The notes under the pieces are model-generated. The model did not search any database. It was given only the letters and a program-made list of their open reading frames with translations, and was not told the origin of the DNA. From JAGTVG01 sp963699805 (lineage in GTDB: Bacteria > Bacteroidota > Bacteroidia > Cytophagales > Cyclobacteriaceae), in assembly GCA_963699805.1 (NCBI GenBank), contig CAVOVH010000003.1:1-64000 (forward strand): DNA of 64,000 bases, written 5' to 3'. A program made the position numbers and the translations under genes. Shown one piece after another: positions 32,704 to 41,211 of this stretch (the stretch's first letter is position 1; each line of letters opens with the position of its first letter).

Positions 32704-33984
32704 CTACGCAATTGTTTTCTTTTTTGGCAAGTCGAGCCTTCTCCCGATAGCGGCATAGAACAGGATGATCAGGAAACAGATCAAGGGTACCGCATAGGAT
32801 ACGCTGATGCTGCCTGTAGCATCGGATACCAATCCCTGGATGGCGGGGAACACAGCTCCCCCCACGATGGCCATGATCTGACCGGAAGCCGCGATCTTGG
32901 TATCTTCCCCCAGGCCCCGGGTAGCCAACCCGTAAATGGTCGGGAACATGAGCGACATACATCCACTGATCCCCACCAGGGCATATACACTGATAAGACC
33001 ATGCCCGAAGGTAACCGTGGCGGTAAAAATAATGGCAAGTAAGGTAGAGAGGGTCAGCAGGATCCCCGGTTTGATCAATTTCATCAGGGCCGTATTTACA
33101 AATCGCATGGCGGTAAAAATGATCAGGGCAGCAATATAATAGGAAGAGGATTCCGATTCGTTCAGTCCCAGTTCCGACATGATATAACGGATGGTAAAGG
33201 ACCAGACACAAAGCTGGGCCCCGACGTAAAAGAACTGTGCGATCACACCCAGGATATAATGCCGGTTATGAAGCAGACGCCTGATGGCCGGTCCGAGGTT
33301 CACCCTGGAATCACCCTCAGAGGCCCTGGGCATTTTTCTGGCAGCGATGGTAATCCATAGTATCAGCAATACAAGTGCCACCCCCACATAGGGCCCCATT
33401 ACTGCGTTGAGTTCCTGGGACTGAAGGGCAGAAAGCTGCGCTTTCCCCATGGCTGCTCGTTCTTCTGCTGTGGCTATATTCAGGTGAGACAGGATAAAAA
33501 ACTTGCTCAGGACCACCCCGGTGATGGACCCGATGGGATTGAAGGATTGGGCAAAATTGAGCCGCCGGGTCCCGGTCTCTTCCGGGCCGATGGCAATGAT
33601 GTAGGGATTGGCGGTGGTTTCCAGAATAGAGAGTCCACCCGCCAGGATGAACAGGGCAGTGAGAAAGTGACCGTAAACCATGGTCTTACTCGCAGGGTAA
33701 AATAACACGGCTCCGATCATGTACATTCCCAGTCCCAGCAGGATCCCGGTCTTGTAGGTGTATTTTTTGATGATGATGGCCGCCGGTAATGCCAGGCAGA
33801 AATAGGCACCGTAAAATGACATCTGCACGAGGGAAGTCTGGAAATCGGTCATACTCATGATCTTTTTGAAAGCAGCCAGCAGGGTGTCGGTCATATTATT
33901 GGCCAGACCCCAGAGGAAAAACAGGCTGGTGATCAGAGCGAACGTAATGATGGGAGTGGATTTCCGGATGTTTATCTGCGCCAT
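32704..33984 (-). CDS. fucP: FucP-type sugar:H+ symporter (MFS)
   Basis: A major facilitator of about 426 residues from the ATG at 33984 (the frame extends further upstream without conserved sequence). It has twelve hydrophobic segments and FucP-type landmarks: FFLWGLANNMTDTLLAAFKK in helix 1, QMSFYGAYFCLALPAA in helix 2, LETTANPYI in helix 4, NFAQSFNPIGS in helix 5, and SLMFPTIYGLATRGLG. The substrate is probably L-fucose or another sugar such as glucose/galactose; close relatives differ. It fits with the glycoside hydrolases, sulfatase and esterases that follow, which could release such sugars. Confidence 0.88.
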   Translation of the reverse strand: MAQINIRKSTPIITFALITSLFFLWGLANNMTDTLLAAFKKIMSMTDFQTSLVQMSFYGAYFCLALPAAIIIKKYTYKTGILLGLGMYMIGAVLFYPASKTMVYGHFLTALFILAGGLSILETTANPYIIAIGPEETGTRRLNFAQSFNPIGSITGVVLSKFFILSHLNIATAEERAAMGKAQLSALQSQELNAVMGPYVGVALVLLILWITIAARKMPRASEGDSRVNLGPAIRRLLHNRHYILGVIAQFFYVGAQLCVWSFTIRYIMSELGLNESESSSYYIAALIIFTAMRFVNTALMKLIKPGILLTLSTLLAIIFTATVTFGHGLISVYALVGISGCMSLMFPTIYGLATRGLGEDTKIAASGQIMAIVGGAVFPAIQGLVSDATGSISVSYAVPLICFLIILFYAAIGRRLDLPKKKTIA

Positions 33985-34123
33985 AGTTCCTGTGATTTTT
34001 ATGAAGGTTGAAAAAATCACCTGAATTAAGGACATTCATGCTTATTGTGCAATATAATAAGCGGAAAAAAATAATATTACGGTCAGGGATCGTGTGATGG
34101 CATGGGATGGGTTTCCGTTGTTT

Positions 34124-34325
34124 ACCCACCCCTGCACCCCTCCCGGGAGGGGAATATGCTGTTTTCAGGAGTGTTTTAATAATCGATCTAAGACTCGATA
34201 ATTTCAGAACGAATCTCCCATCTTAAATTATGATTCCGCTGCCGGAGACCGGTATTCCCCTCCTCGGAGGGGGCCTGTCTGCCGACAGGCAGGTGGGTCG
34301 GTTGCGTGATGGCATGGGGTGGGTT
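34124..34325. repeat. R4 MITE-like element, full copy
   Basis: Ends ACCCACCCCTGCACCCC and GGCATGGGGTGGGT, with internal CCCGGGAGGGGAAT and GTATTCCCCTCCTCGGAGG. The middle differs from that of the 18223 copy. The right end touches the stop codon of the DUF559 gene. A right-end fragment of another copy lies at 34094-34114. Confidence 0.75.
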
Positions 34326-34690
34326 TATCGATGGTTTTCAATCCAACTAAAAATAGTATCTATTACGTTCTCCATATCATATTTTACCTCTTCATCACTG
34401 AACCGTAAAAATGAGACCCCAAGCTCTTCTAATCTTTTCTGTCTTTTCCGATCATACTCATATTTATGATCATGAGATTCATCATCCACTTCAATGGCCA
34501 ACCTAAGTTCTTTACAATAGAAATCAACAATGTATTCATCTATCGGGTGCTGTCTGTCGAAGTCATAACCCGCGATTTTCTTTTGTTTTACTTCGTCCCA
34601 TAATAAAATTTCTGCCAGGGACATATTTTTCCTCAATGATTTTGCGAGGAATTTCAGTTTAGGATTGTACGGAATTATTTTTCTTCTCAT
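34325..34690 (-). CDS. DUF559 (very-short-patch-repair-like) endonuclease
   Basis: A 121-residue protein of the DUF559 family, related to Vsr endonucleases with a PD-(D/E)XK core. Landmarks are LRKNMSLAEILLWDEVKQKKI, GYDFDRQHPIDEYIVDFYC, LRLAIEVDDESHDH with the catalytic acidic residues, and RKRQKRLEELGVSFLRFSDEEV. The ATG is preceded by CCAGCT. Its TAA stop lies directly at the end of an R4 copy, and another R4 begins 39 bases upstream of the start, so it looks like a cassette between repeats. Biological role unknown. Confidence 0.9.
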   Translation of the reverse strand: MRRKIIPYNPKLKFLAKSLRKNMSLAEILLWDEVKQKKIAGYDFDRQHPIDEYIVDFYCKELRLAIEVDDESHDHKYEYDRKRQKRLEELGVSFLRFSDEEVKYDMENVIDTIFSWIENHR

Positions 34691-34728
34691 AGCTGGAAAA
34701 GTATATTAAGATAAATATAACAAAAATT

Positions 34729-34875
34729 ACCCACCCCTACACCCCTCCCGGGAGGGGAATATCCCGTTTCTTAAGTGCAATCCGATCGAAAAAAAATAAT
34801 CTCATGAAATGAAGTTGTTCCTACTTTGAATCATTCATTATTCCGGAGGCCGGCATTCCCCTCCCGGGAGGGGAA
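34729..34875. repeat. R4 MITE-like element, left two-thirds
   Basis: ACCCACCCCTACACCCCTCC ... CCCGGGAGGGGAATATCCCG, then the same AT-rich middle as the 18223 copy (AATCCGATCG, AATGAAGTTGTTCC, TTGAATCATT), ending in GGCATTCCCCTCCCGGGAGG. The right terminal part is missing. Confidence 0.75.
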
Positions 34876-34989
34876 TAATGAATATTCGGATAAGGTACCA
34901 TTTAAAGTTATATGGCCGTATCTATATAAAACGCCTCTACACGTGAAAATTTCATAAAACCGAAAGTTTGGTGTCCTCCCAACCTCACC

Positions 34990-35643
34990 CTATTCCGAAA
35001 TGATCGGCATTTTTTGAATATATCGATCCTGCTCCAATATATCGATCATGAACCTGGCTACATTTTTTCGACTGATGGTAAATCCCGGTTTTTCTACACC
35101 CGGTACCGTCACCTTCACCCGTTTATCCTTCTCCGAATTGGTCAAGCCTACAGGCCGGACGACCGTCCACCGGAGATTCGAATCCTTCAATATCTTTTCC
35201 TGCCGGTCGTGATCCTGGTAGGTAATCCCGATATTGCTGTGGTTAATGATCCAGCTGAACCATCCGGGTAAATATTTGGCTGAATCTCCCGCTCCGGCCG
35301 CAGAAATCACAATAACGCGATCCAGGTTATAAATGGGGGCTAACTCCACAACCATTCCGATGGACGCAGAAAGCAGATCGGGAGGTGAAACCATCCTTGC
35401 CCAAGGGAAATCCGATTTTCTCGAAATATTCAGGGCACTGAGAACCACTTCACAACCCTCCATGGCTTTTCCAAGATCTTCCCGTTGCGTCGTCATTCCT
35501 TTGAAAATAACCAGTCGTTCCGGGCTTATCTTCAGTTTTTCAGGATGACGTACAAGGACATGGACCGTATGCCCCCGATCAAGGGCTTCCTTTATCAGGA
35601 ATTGACCTGTTCTGCCGGTTCCTCCTAAAATCAGTAGTTTCAT
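34990..35643 (-). CDS. NAD(P)-binding SDR/NmrA-like protein
   Basis: A 217-residue atypical short-chain dehydrogenase. The N-terminal dinucleotide-binding motif is LGGTGRTGQFLIKEA (residues 5-19), followed by VLVRHPEKL and the strand VIVISAAGAGDS, and WTVVRPVGLTNSEK near 160. These proteins act as NADPH-dependent reductases or redox sensors; no substrate can be assigned. It is convergent with nothing nearby and appears monocistronic. Confidence 0.82.
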   Translation of the reverse strand: MKLLILGGTGRTGQFLIKEALDRGHTVHVLVRHPEKLKISPERLVIFKGMTTQREDLGKAMEGCEVVLSALNISRKSDFPWARMVSPPDLLSASIGMVVELAPIYNLDRVIVISAAGAGDSAKYLPGWFSWIINHSNIGITYQDHDRQEKILKDSNLRWTVVRPVGLTNSEKDKRVKVTVPGVEKPGFTISRKNVARFMIDILEQDRYIQKMPIISE

Positions 35644-35773
35644 TATTAAGGATTATTTATAATAGGTAATAAATGATACTTTTTTTTATTCGCACGTACA
35701 CTTTGGAAATTTGATATAAAATCTTAAAACATCAAAAATTACCCGCTCCCGTTCATATAAAAGGTCAATGCCA

Positions 35774-36775
35774 TCACTCCATGGGCTTCAGCTTCAGTAC
35801 TTCGTCAGCAAACTGATAGGTCGCCTTTTGAACACCCTCCCAGTCCCCGGATTTGTACTGGCAGGCAATCACGTGTTCACCGGCATCAGGGAAAGCCTTT
35901 TTTTCCTTCTTCGAAGGGTCCGTCCCCAGCCTGTCAAACATCTTCAGCAGGGCATCCACGCGCACGGTCTGGTCCTGTTCTTCTTCATTCTTGTAATAAT
36001 ATCCGAGAAACACAGGCTGCGTCACCATTTGATAGGTATAAGGCGTCATGGTGATGTTCAGCAGTTCCTGCAGGTAGACCACCGCTTCCAACCGGTACGA
36101 ACTTGTCCAATAGAGGCTGTCTTCATAACTTTCCGGTGTGGAGGAAATGTATTTCCCACCTGTAATCAATCTTCCTATCTGCAGACCCCAGGGATAGGCA
36201 AGAATGGGCGTGGCTGAATTGTTAATTTTGATATTCGGAGAATACAGGATCAATGCTTCAATTTCAGGATGTGTCGCTGCCAGGTAAAGGGAAAGAGTCC
36301 CACCTGTGGAAGTACTCATCAGGATCACCTTCTCGCCCAATTGTTTCCCGATGGCCATCGCTTCAGCTGCTGACTGAACCAGTTTTTCAGGGGTCATTTC
36401 CAGGAGGGCATCTTTTTCATGAATGCCATGATCATACAGTCTGGACAGATATAAATTGCAGCCGTATCTTTTGGCGAAATTAGTATGAATAGGGATCCCT
36501 TCTCCCTGGCTAGCCGAAAATCCATGTAAGTAAACCACCGAATATTCCGTTTTATTTTTCAGGCTGTCGTCATTCCAGATGATCCTTGCCTGGTTATCCA
36601 GTTTCAGGTTTTCAATTCCGGATTCACGTTGGTTGATATACTGATCTAGTTCCTCGCCCGAATAATTGATTTCAGGTAATTCGGGACCTACTTCTCCCGG
36701 GTCAAGCTGGGGCCCTGAAAGGTAAATCCCTGCGATTAAAACGGGTATGATGATATAATATCGGAGTTTATTCAT
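35774..36775 (-). CDS. Membrane-anchored alpha/beta hydrolase
   Basis: 333 residues. An N-terminal hydrophobic segment (YYIIIPVLIAGIYLSG) is a signal or membrane anchor. The alpha/beta-hydrolase core has VVYLHGFSASQGEG (oxyanion region, about 79-92), the nucleophile elbow STSTGGT (about 154-160) where GXSXG reads TSTSTGG, and a C-terminal DAGEHVIAC with the catalytic histidine. An esterase or lipase at the cell envelope is the likely role. No partner gene is adjacent. Confidence 0.82.
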   Translation of the reverse strand: MNKLRYYIIIPVLIAGIYLSGPQLDPGEVGPELPEINYSGEELDQYINQRESGIENLKLDNQARIIWNDDSLKNKTEYSVVYLHGFSASQGEGIPIHTNFAKRYGCNLYLSRLYDHGIHEKDALLEMTPEKLVQSAAEAMAIGKQLGEKVILMSTSTGGTLSLYLAATHPEIEALILYSPNIKINNSATPILAYPWGLQIGRLITGGKYISSTPESYEDSLYWTSSYRLEAVVYLQELLNITMTPYTYQMVTQPVFLGYYYKNEEEQDQTVRVDALLKMFDRLGTDPSKKEKKAFPDAGEHVIACQYKSGDWEGVQKATYQFADEVLKLKPME

Positions 36776-36929
36776 CTCAAATTCATATCCACATCTAAAA
36801 TATCAAAAAGTTAGTACAATTTTTAAAATTCACCTGTAGAAAGAAAAGCGGTTTTACCAAATGGCATGTAAGATTTTTATATAAATCATTTTCCATTTCG
36901 TTTTCTTTATCTCCAATGTGACTTCTCCG

Positions 36930-37072
36930 GATCTCCCGGGCTTCCCGGACTCGTCCCGGAACCGGTGTGCGTTTTTGGCAAAGGTACATGGAAAAACCCC
37001 AGGTCCGGAAATACGGAAACAAGTTCAGTGCAGGCAGGTTCGGGAAGTCCGGGGAGGTTCGGACTTCAAAAA
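36930..37072. repeat. R5-related element
   Basis: Blocks TCCCGGACTCGTCCCGGAACC, ACATGGAAAAACCCCAGGTCC, AACAAGTTCAGTGCAGGCAGG and GTCCGGGGAGGTTCGGAC match the R5 family, with an internal AAACAAGTTCAG equivalent to copies A and B. Confidence 0.6.
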
Positions 37073-37160
37073 TTAAATCATAAATGATATAATGGAATTT
37101 GAAGGCAGTCAATTTAAGCTGTATATTGCTAGCGTATCATCAGTCCTTTTTTTGAAAAAA

Positions 37161-38504
37161 ATGAAGCATAAAGCTGCCCTTTTAAAATCATTCTTGCCTT
37201 ATATTATTTTACTGACTTTGGTGGTTTTTTTTAATCCCGGGAAAACACAGACCCTCCTCCATGTCTCAGAAAATAAACGATACCTGGTAGATTCCGAAGG
37301 AAATCCATTCTTATGGCTCGGAGATACAGCCTGGGGTCTTTTCCACCGGACAACGCGGGAAACTGCCGAAACTTACCTGTCCATCAGAAAGGATCAGGGA
37401 TTTACCATCATCCAGGCTTCGATCCTTGCCGCCGGTTACTGGCAGGGTCTTGATGCCAATCTGTATGGTGATCAGCCGTTAAAATACAACAATCCCCTTT
37501 CACCGAATGAGTCCTTTTTCAAACATGTCGACTGGGTCATCAGGAAAGCAGAGGAAAATGGATTATACATAGGCCTGCTGCCTGTCTGGGGAGAATACGT
37601 GTGTCCGGCCTGGCATGATGGGCCCAAAATCTTTGATGCCTCCACGGCCTATGCCTATGGGAAATGGGTGGGTGCCAGGTACGCCGGCACGCCAAATATT
37701 GTATGGATCCTTGGAGGTGACCGGGCGGCTGATCAATGTGGAAAGGATGATATAAACATCTGGCATCAGATGGCAAAAGGCATCAAAGAATCTGATCCCA
37801 ACCATCTGATCACCTATCATCCCAATGGCTATACATCCTCTTCCGAATGGTTCCATTTCGATCCGCTTTTTGATTTCAATATGATTGAAACGCATAAATT
37901 TACGCAACAATATTACCGGAGGATTCTTGCCGATTATCACAAAAATATGCCCAAGCCTTTGATCCAGGGTGAACCTGCCTATGAGGATGAAGTGCTCTAC
38001 CATCTTCCTGATCGAATGTTCCGGTCTCAACCTTATTGGTCATTCCTTGCGGGTGCAAAAGGTCATAACTATGGCAAAACCTATATTGCCTATTTAACCG
38101 ATGAAAACCATCCGCATGACTGGAGGGAATGGGAATCACTGGCCGATTCACTTGATAGCCCGGGACTCCGGTGGCTGCAGATATTCAAAGAGAATTTTTC
38201 TGATCTTCCCTGGTGGGATCTGATACCTGAAAATGACCTGATCATTGGTTATCCGGGAGAAGGCAACAATTTTATGGCCGCCGCCCACACTCCCGATTTC
38301 TCAAACCAGGTGGTTTATTTCCCACAGAACACCCCCGGGGAGATCAGGATCCCGCACAAGGAAGGGGAAAATATCAAAGCCCATTGGATCAACCCGGTAG
38401 ATGGAGAGAAAATACCAATCGATCTATCCAATGTGCAGGATACCCACCTGTTTACTCCTCCAGAACATTTTAAGGATGGATTATTAATCATAAAAAATGA
38501 ATAA
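37161..38504 (+). CDS. DUF4038 glycoside hydrolase (GH140/apiosidase-like)
   Basis: A 447-residue secreted protein from the ATG at 37161 (signal: FLPYIILLTLVVFFNPGKTQT). The DUF4038 (beta/alpha)8 barrel opens with NPFLWLGDTAWGLFHR (about 49-64). It contains WILGGDRAADQCGKDDI and ITYHPNG, and the acidic residues GEPAYED where the family's catalytic carboxylates are expected. A small beta domain (PF12904-like) closes the protein (PGEIRIPHKEG ... WINPVDGEKI). Members include the pectin RG-II apiosidase GH140; the exact substrate here is unknown. Confidence 0.87.
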   Translation: MKHKAALLKSFLPYIILLTLVVFFNPGKTQTLLHVSENKRYLVDSEGNPFLWLGDTAWGLFHRTTRETAETYLSIRKDQGFTIIQASILAAGYWQGLDANLYGDQPLKYNNPLSPNESFFKHVDWVIRKAEENGLYIGLLPVWGEYVCPAWHDGPKIFDASTAYAYGKWVGARYAGTPNIVWILGGDRAADQCGKDDINIWHQMAKGIKESDPNHLITYHPNGYTSSSEWFHFDPLFDFNMIETHKFTQQYYRRILADYHKNMPKPLIQGEPAYEDEVLYHLPDRMFRSQPYWSFLAGAKGHNYGKTYIAYLTDENHPHDWREWESLADSLDSPGLRWLQIFKENFSDLPWWDLIPENDLIIGYPGEGNNFMAAAHTPDFSNQVVYFPQNTPGEIRIPHKEGENIKAHWINPVDGEKIPIDLSNVQDTHLFTPPEHFKDGLLIIKNE

Positions 38505-38506
38505 TA

Positions 38507-38524
38507 GATCCCGAATATGGGATC
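38507..38524. repeat. Short inverted repeat after the GH140-like gene
   Basis: GATCCC and GGGATC around a 6-base loop, followed by AAAAAG. There is no T-run on the plus strand, so it is a weak terminator candidate at best. Confidence 0.35.
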
Positions 38525-38578
38525 AAAAAGATCAGAACTGACTGATCATACAATTTCTATCACTGATAAACAATCATT

Positions 38579-39007
38579 ATGAACACCGATTTCCTTTTTC
38601 AATTCAGTAACATCTGGGTGGTTCCCGGATGGATCCTGTTGTGGTTCTTTCCAGGGAGATCCTGGACTCAACCCATTGTTGTATATCTCATCATTTCCCT
38701 GCTTGCATTATTATATTCCATTCTGCTGATCAGTAGTACAGTTCCTTTTGATGCAGAAGCCTTCAGCAGCCTGGCGGGAATCAAAACCATGTTCGGGAAT
38801 GACCGGTTATTACTGGCCGGCTGGATCCATTACCTGGCATTCGACCTCACAGCTGCCCTGTTCATCACCCGGGACAGCTTGAAGATCGGATATCCAGTCT
38901 GGTTGCGCATTCCTGTCCAGTTTTTTGTGTTTATGACAGGCCCCCTGGGTATGCTGATCTATCTGTTGACACGGTTTATTTATTCGAAAAATATCAGTTG
39001 GGCCTGA
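38579..39007 (+). CDS. DUF4281 (ABA4-like) membrane protein
   Basis: A 142-residue protein with four hydrophobic helices and the DUF4281 signature AGWIHYLAFDLTAALFI (about residues 79-95) and FFVFMTGPLGMLIYLLTRF at the end. The plant relative ABA4 is needed for neoxanthin synthesis; bacterial members are of unknown function, with a link to carotenoid or membrane lipids only by analogy. It stands alone between R5-related sequence and the convergent MBL gene. Confidence 0.85.
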   Translation: MNTDFLFQFSNIWVVPGWILLWFFPGRSWTQPIVVYLIISLLALLYSILLISSTVPFDAEAFSSLAGIKTMFGNDRLLLAGWIHYLAFDLTAALFITRDSLKIGYPVWLRIPVQFFVFMTGPLGMLIYLLTRFIYSKNISWA

Positions 39008-39020
39008 TGGTGTAAACAAT

Positions 39021-39118
39021 CCTTCCGGACCTCCCGGATGTATTCCGGGATCTGTGTACGTATCTGGAAAAGGAACATGGACAAATCCCGGGACGAGTCT
39101 GGGGAGGTTCGAACTTCG
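39021..39118. repeat. R5-related element
   Basis: CCGGACCTCCCGGATGTATTCC then GGGATCTGTGTACGTATCTGG, GGAACATGGACAAATCCCGGG and GGGGAGGTTCGAACTTCGG. Same family as 36930-37072. Confidence 0.6.
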
Positions 39119-39214
39119 GAGATGTTTTCTTGCCGGCTCCCACCTGCACCAAATTCATTTCAGTGTTCCTGAGCCTGGGTACCTAACTGATAAAAGAACA
39201 TGAATAAACCGCAA

Positions 39215-40048
39215 TCATATCGTCAGCTCCATTCCTTCCCGGGCAAGTACACAGTCTTTAAACCGCTCCTGACACTTTTTCTCCATCTTCATCAGGAATT
39301 CATCATTGTGATCGGGATCATGATGAGTGCATACCAGCATCTTGCATCCTGCCTGTTCCGCCACCTCCATCGCCTGTTCATAACTGCTGTGCCCCCATCC
39401 CTTGTGTGCCTCCAATTCTTCCGGAGTGTATTGGGCATCATGAATCAGAATATCGGCGCCCCTGGCCAGGTTCACGATCCGTTGGTCAATCTTTTTCCCA
39501 TGTTCAATATCTGTGGAAAAGACAATCACTTTTTCCCTCCAATAGAACCGCATGCTGTAGGCAGTTCCCGGATGATTGTGCTTACGGACCGTCACCACAG
39601 TTTCACCAAACAATTCTATTTCATCCTTAGGCATCAGAAAATGCATTTCCGCACCCATCTCTTCAAGCTTCACAGGAAAATAAACCTCGTGCATCTGAAA
39701 ATCAAACAGACTTTTAATGTCCTTCAACGGCCTGTCACGACCCATGGTAATGATATTCAGGATTTTATCGGGATTATAGGCGGGTTTGAAAAAAGGAAAA
39801 CCCTGGATGTGATCCCAGTGAAAATGCGTAAAAGCCAGGTATATTTCTTTGTCATATTGGTTGCCGCGTTCAATTTCTTTTCCAAGTTTCCGGATGCCGG
39901 TGCCCGCATCGATGATGGCTATGCGGTTATTCATATTATTCGTAAGTGAGAGACAGGTGGTGTTCCCTCCAAACTCATAAGATCCGGGCTCACTTATCGG
40001 AATCGAACCACGCGTTCCATAAAACTTTACCGTAAATTTTGGCTCCAT
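39215..40048 (-). CDS. MBL-fold metallo-hydrolase (PhnP/RNase Z-like)
   Basis: 277 residues. Starts FYGTRGSIPISEPGSYEFGGNTTCL, typical of a PhnP-like/cyclic-phosphodiesterase group of MBL proteins. The metal motif is THFHWDHIQGFPFF (about residues 74-87), the fourth ligand lies in NHPGTAYSM, then FSTDIEH and a C-terminal VCTHHDPDH. A phosphodiesterase activity on a small molecule is likely. The start region faces the divergent tspO gene across a 184-base spacer with a perfect palindrome. Confidence 0.87.
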   Translation of the reverse strand: MEPKFTVKFYGTRGSIPISEPGSYEFGGNTTCLSLTNNMNNRIAIIDAGTGIRKLGKEIERGNQYDKEIYLAFTHFHWDHIQGFPFFKPAYNPDKILNIITMGRDRPLKDIKSLFDFQMHEVYFPVKLEEMGAEMHFLMPKDEIELFGETVVTVRKHNHPGTAYSMRFYWREKVIVFSTDIEHGKKIDQRIVNLARGADILIHDAQYTPEELEAHKGWGHSSYEQAMEVAEQAGCKMLVCTHHDPDHNDEFLMKMEKKCQERFKDCVLAREGMELTI

Positions 40049-40090
40049 ATCAGGTCGTTACAACAAAATAATATGATAATAAACGCATTT

Positions 40091-40106
40091 ATATCCAATT
40101 GGATAT
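40091..40106. promoter_or_regulatory. Palindrome between divergent genes
   Basis: A perfect 16-base palindrome ATATCCAATTGGATAT, 43 bases upstream of the MBL-fold gene and 127 bases upstream of tspO. A dimeric repressor site is possible; no regulator gene is adjacent. Confidence 0.4.
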
Positions 40107-40232
40107 AAAATCAATCAAATATGGCCAATTTTATCATTGTTTTCAAAAAATGCGATATACAACAAAAAGTTTATAAATTGCATTTAGGGTAAACATCAAT
40201 GACCGAATGTCATTAAAAATAAATTAAATTCC

Positions 40233-41021
40233 ATGACACATCCTGCAAAACTACAGAAGATCCTGGCAGTTTTGAACCTGATGGGATTTTTGTTGATGGT
40301 CGTAATGAATTTCCTGGCCAATTACCTGCCGATCAATCATAAAACCACTGGGGAACTATCCGGACAGTATCCCAACTTATTCGTTCCTGCTGGTTTTACC
40401 TTTGCAATATGGGGAGTCATCTACCTGCTTTTATTAGGTTTCATCATCTTTCAACTCTTCCAGGCATTCCGTAAAGAAAAGGTATCCGACTTTATTTTAA
40501 AAATCGGATACTGGTTCCTGTTTTCCTGTGTGGCCAACGCCTCATGGATCCTGGCCTGGCACCATGAAAAAGTCCTGCTTTCCCTGATCATCATGCTGAG
40601 CCTGTTTTTCTCACTCATCACCATTTATGGTCATCTGAATATCGGGAAATCCAGCCTTACTAAAAATGAAAAATATCTCGTACATGTGCCATTCAGCATC
40701 TATTTTGCATGGATCAACGTAGCCACCATCGCCAATGTGACCGTCCTTCTGGTCGATTCCGGGTGGAGCCGTTTCGGGCTTTCAGAACAGTTCTGGACGA
40801 TGATCATCATTGCGATTATTATTATCCTGACTATTTTCTATCTGGTTAGGCGAAGAGATCTCTATTTTTCATTGGTTATTTTATGGGCATTCTATGGTAT
40901 CCTCCATCAAAGGATGCATGATACCCATACTCCTGATTCAGGGATCCAATCCATCCTGATGATCGGAATGACATTGATCGTATTAACCGGTATTTTCCAG
41001 CTTTTCCAGCAAAAGGTATAA
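40233..41021 (+). CDS. TspO/MBR-related tryptophan-rich membrane protein
   Basis: 262 residues with about seven hydrophobic segments. The N-terminal part has the TspO-like NLFVPAGFTFAIWGVIYLLL (about residues 48-67) and ANASWILAWHHEKV (about 105-118), with the conserved tryptophans. It is longer than classical five-helix TspO (about 160 aa) and ends in extra helices, as in the larger tryptophan-rich sensory protein variants of Bacteroidota. Ligands of TspO are porphyrins and lipids; the role of this form is unknown. Confidence 0.78.
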   Translation: MTHPAKLQKILAVLNLMGFLLMVVMNFLANYLPINHKTTGELSGQYPNLFVPAGFTFAIWGVIYLLLLGFIIFQLFQAFRKEKVSDFILKIGYWFLFSCVANASWILAWHHEKVLLSLIIMLSLFFSLITIYGHLNIGKSSLTKNEKYLVHVPFSIYFAWINVATIANVTVLLVDSGWSRFGLSEQFWTMIIIAIIIILTIFYLVRRRDLYFSLVILWAFYGILHQRMHDTHTPDSGIQSILMIGMTLIVLTGIFQLFQQKV

Positions 41022-41211
41022 TGAAATTTGCATTCTTATGAAAAACCTTTAGGATTTTGTCCTCAAGACTAATCTCAAACCCGAAAACCTGCGGATCAAA
41101 TTCCCACCAGGACAATTAATATTATAGTGGATTAATATTCATAGAATCAATTTTCGTACTTACATGAAATATGATTAAATTTCCACCTGTTTAATAAAAA
41201 TGGATCAATAG

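Noticed and set aside
37092..37160. Upstream start of the DUF4038 gene
   Set aside because: The extra 23 residues precede the signal peptide and the ATG at 37161 gives a normal one.
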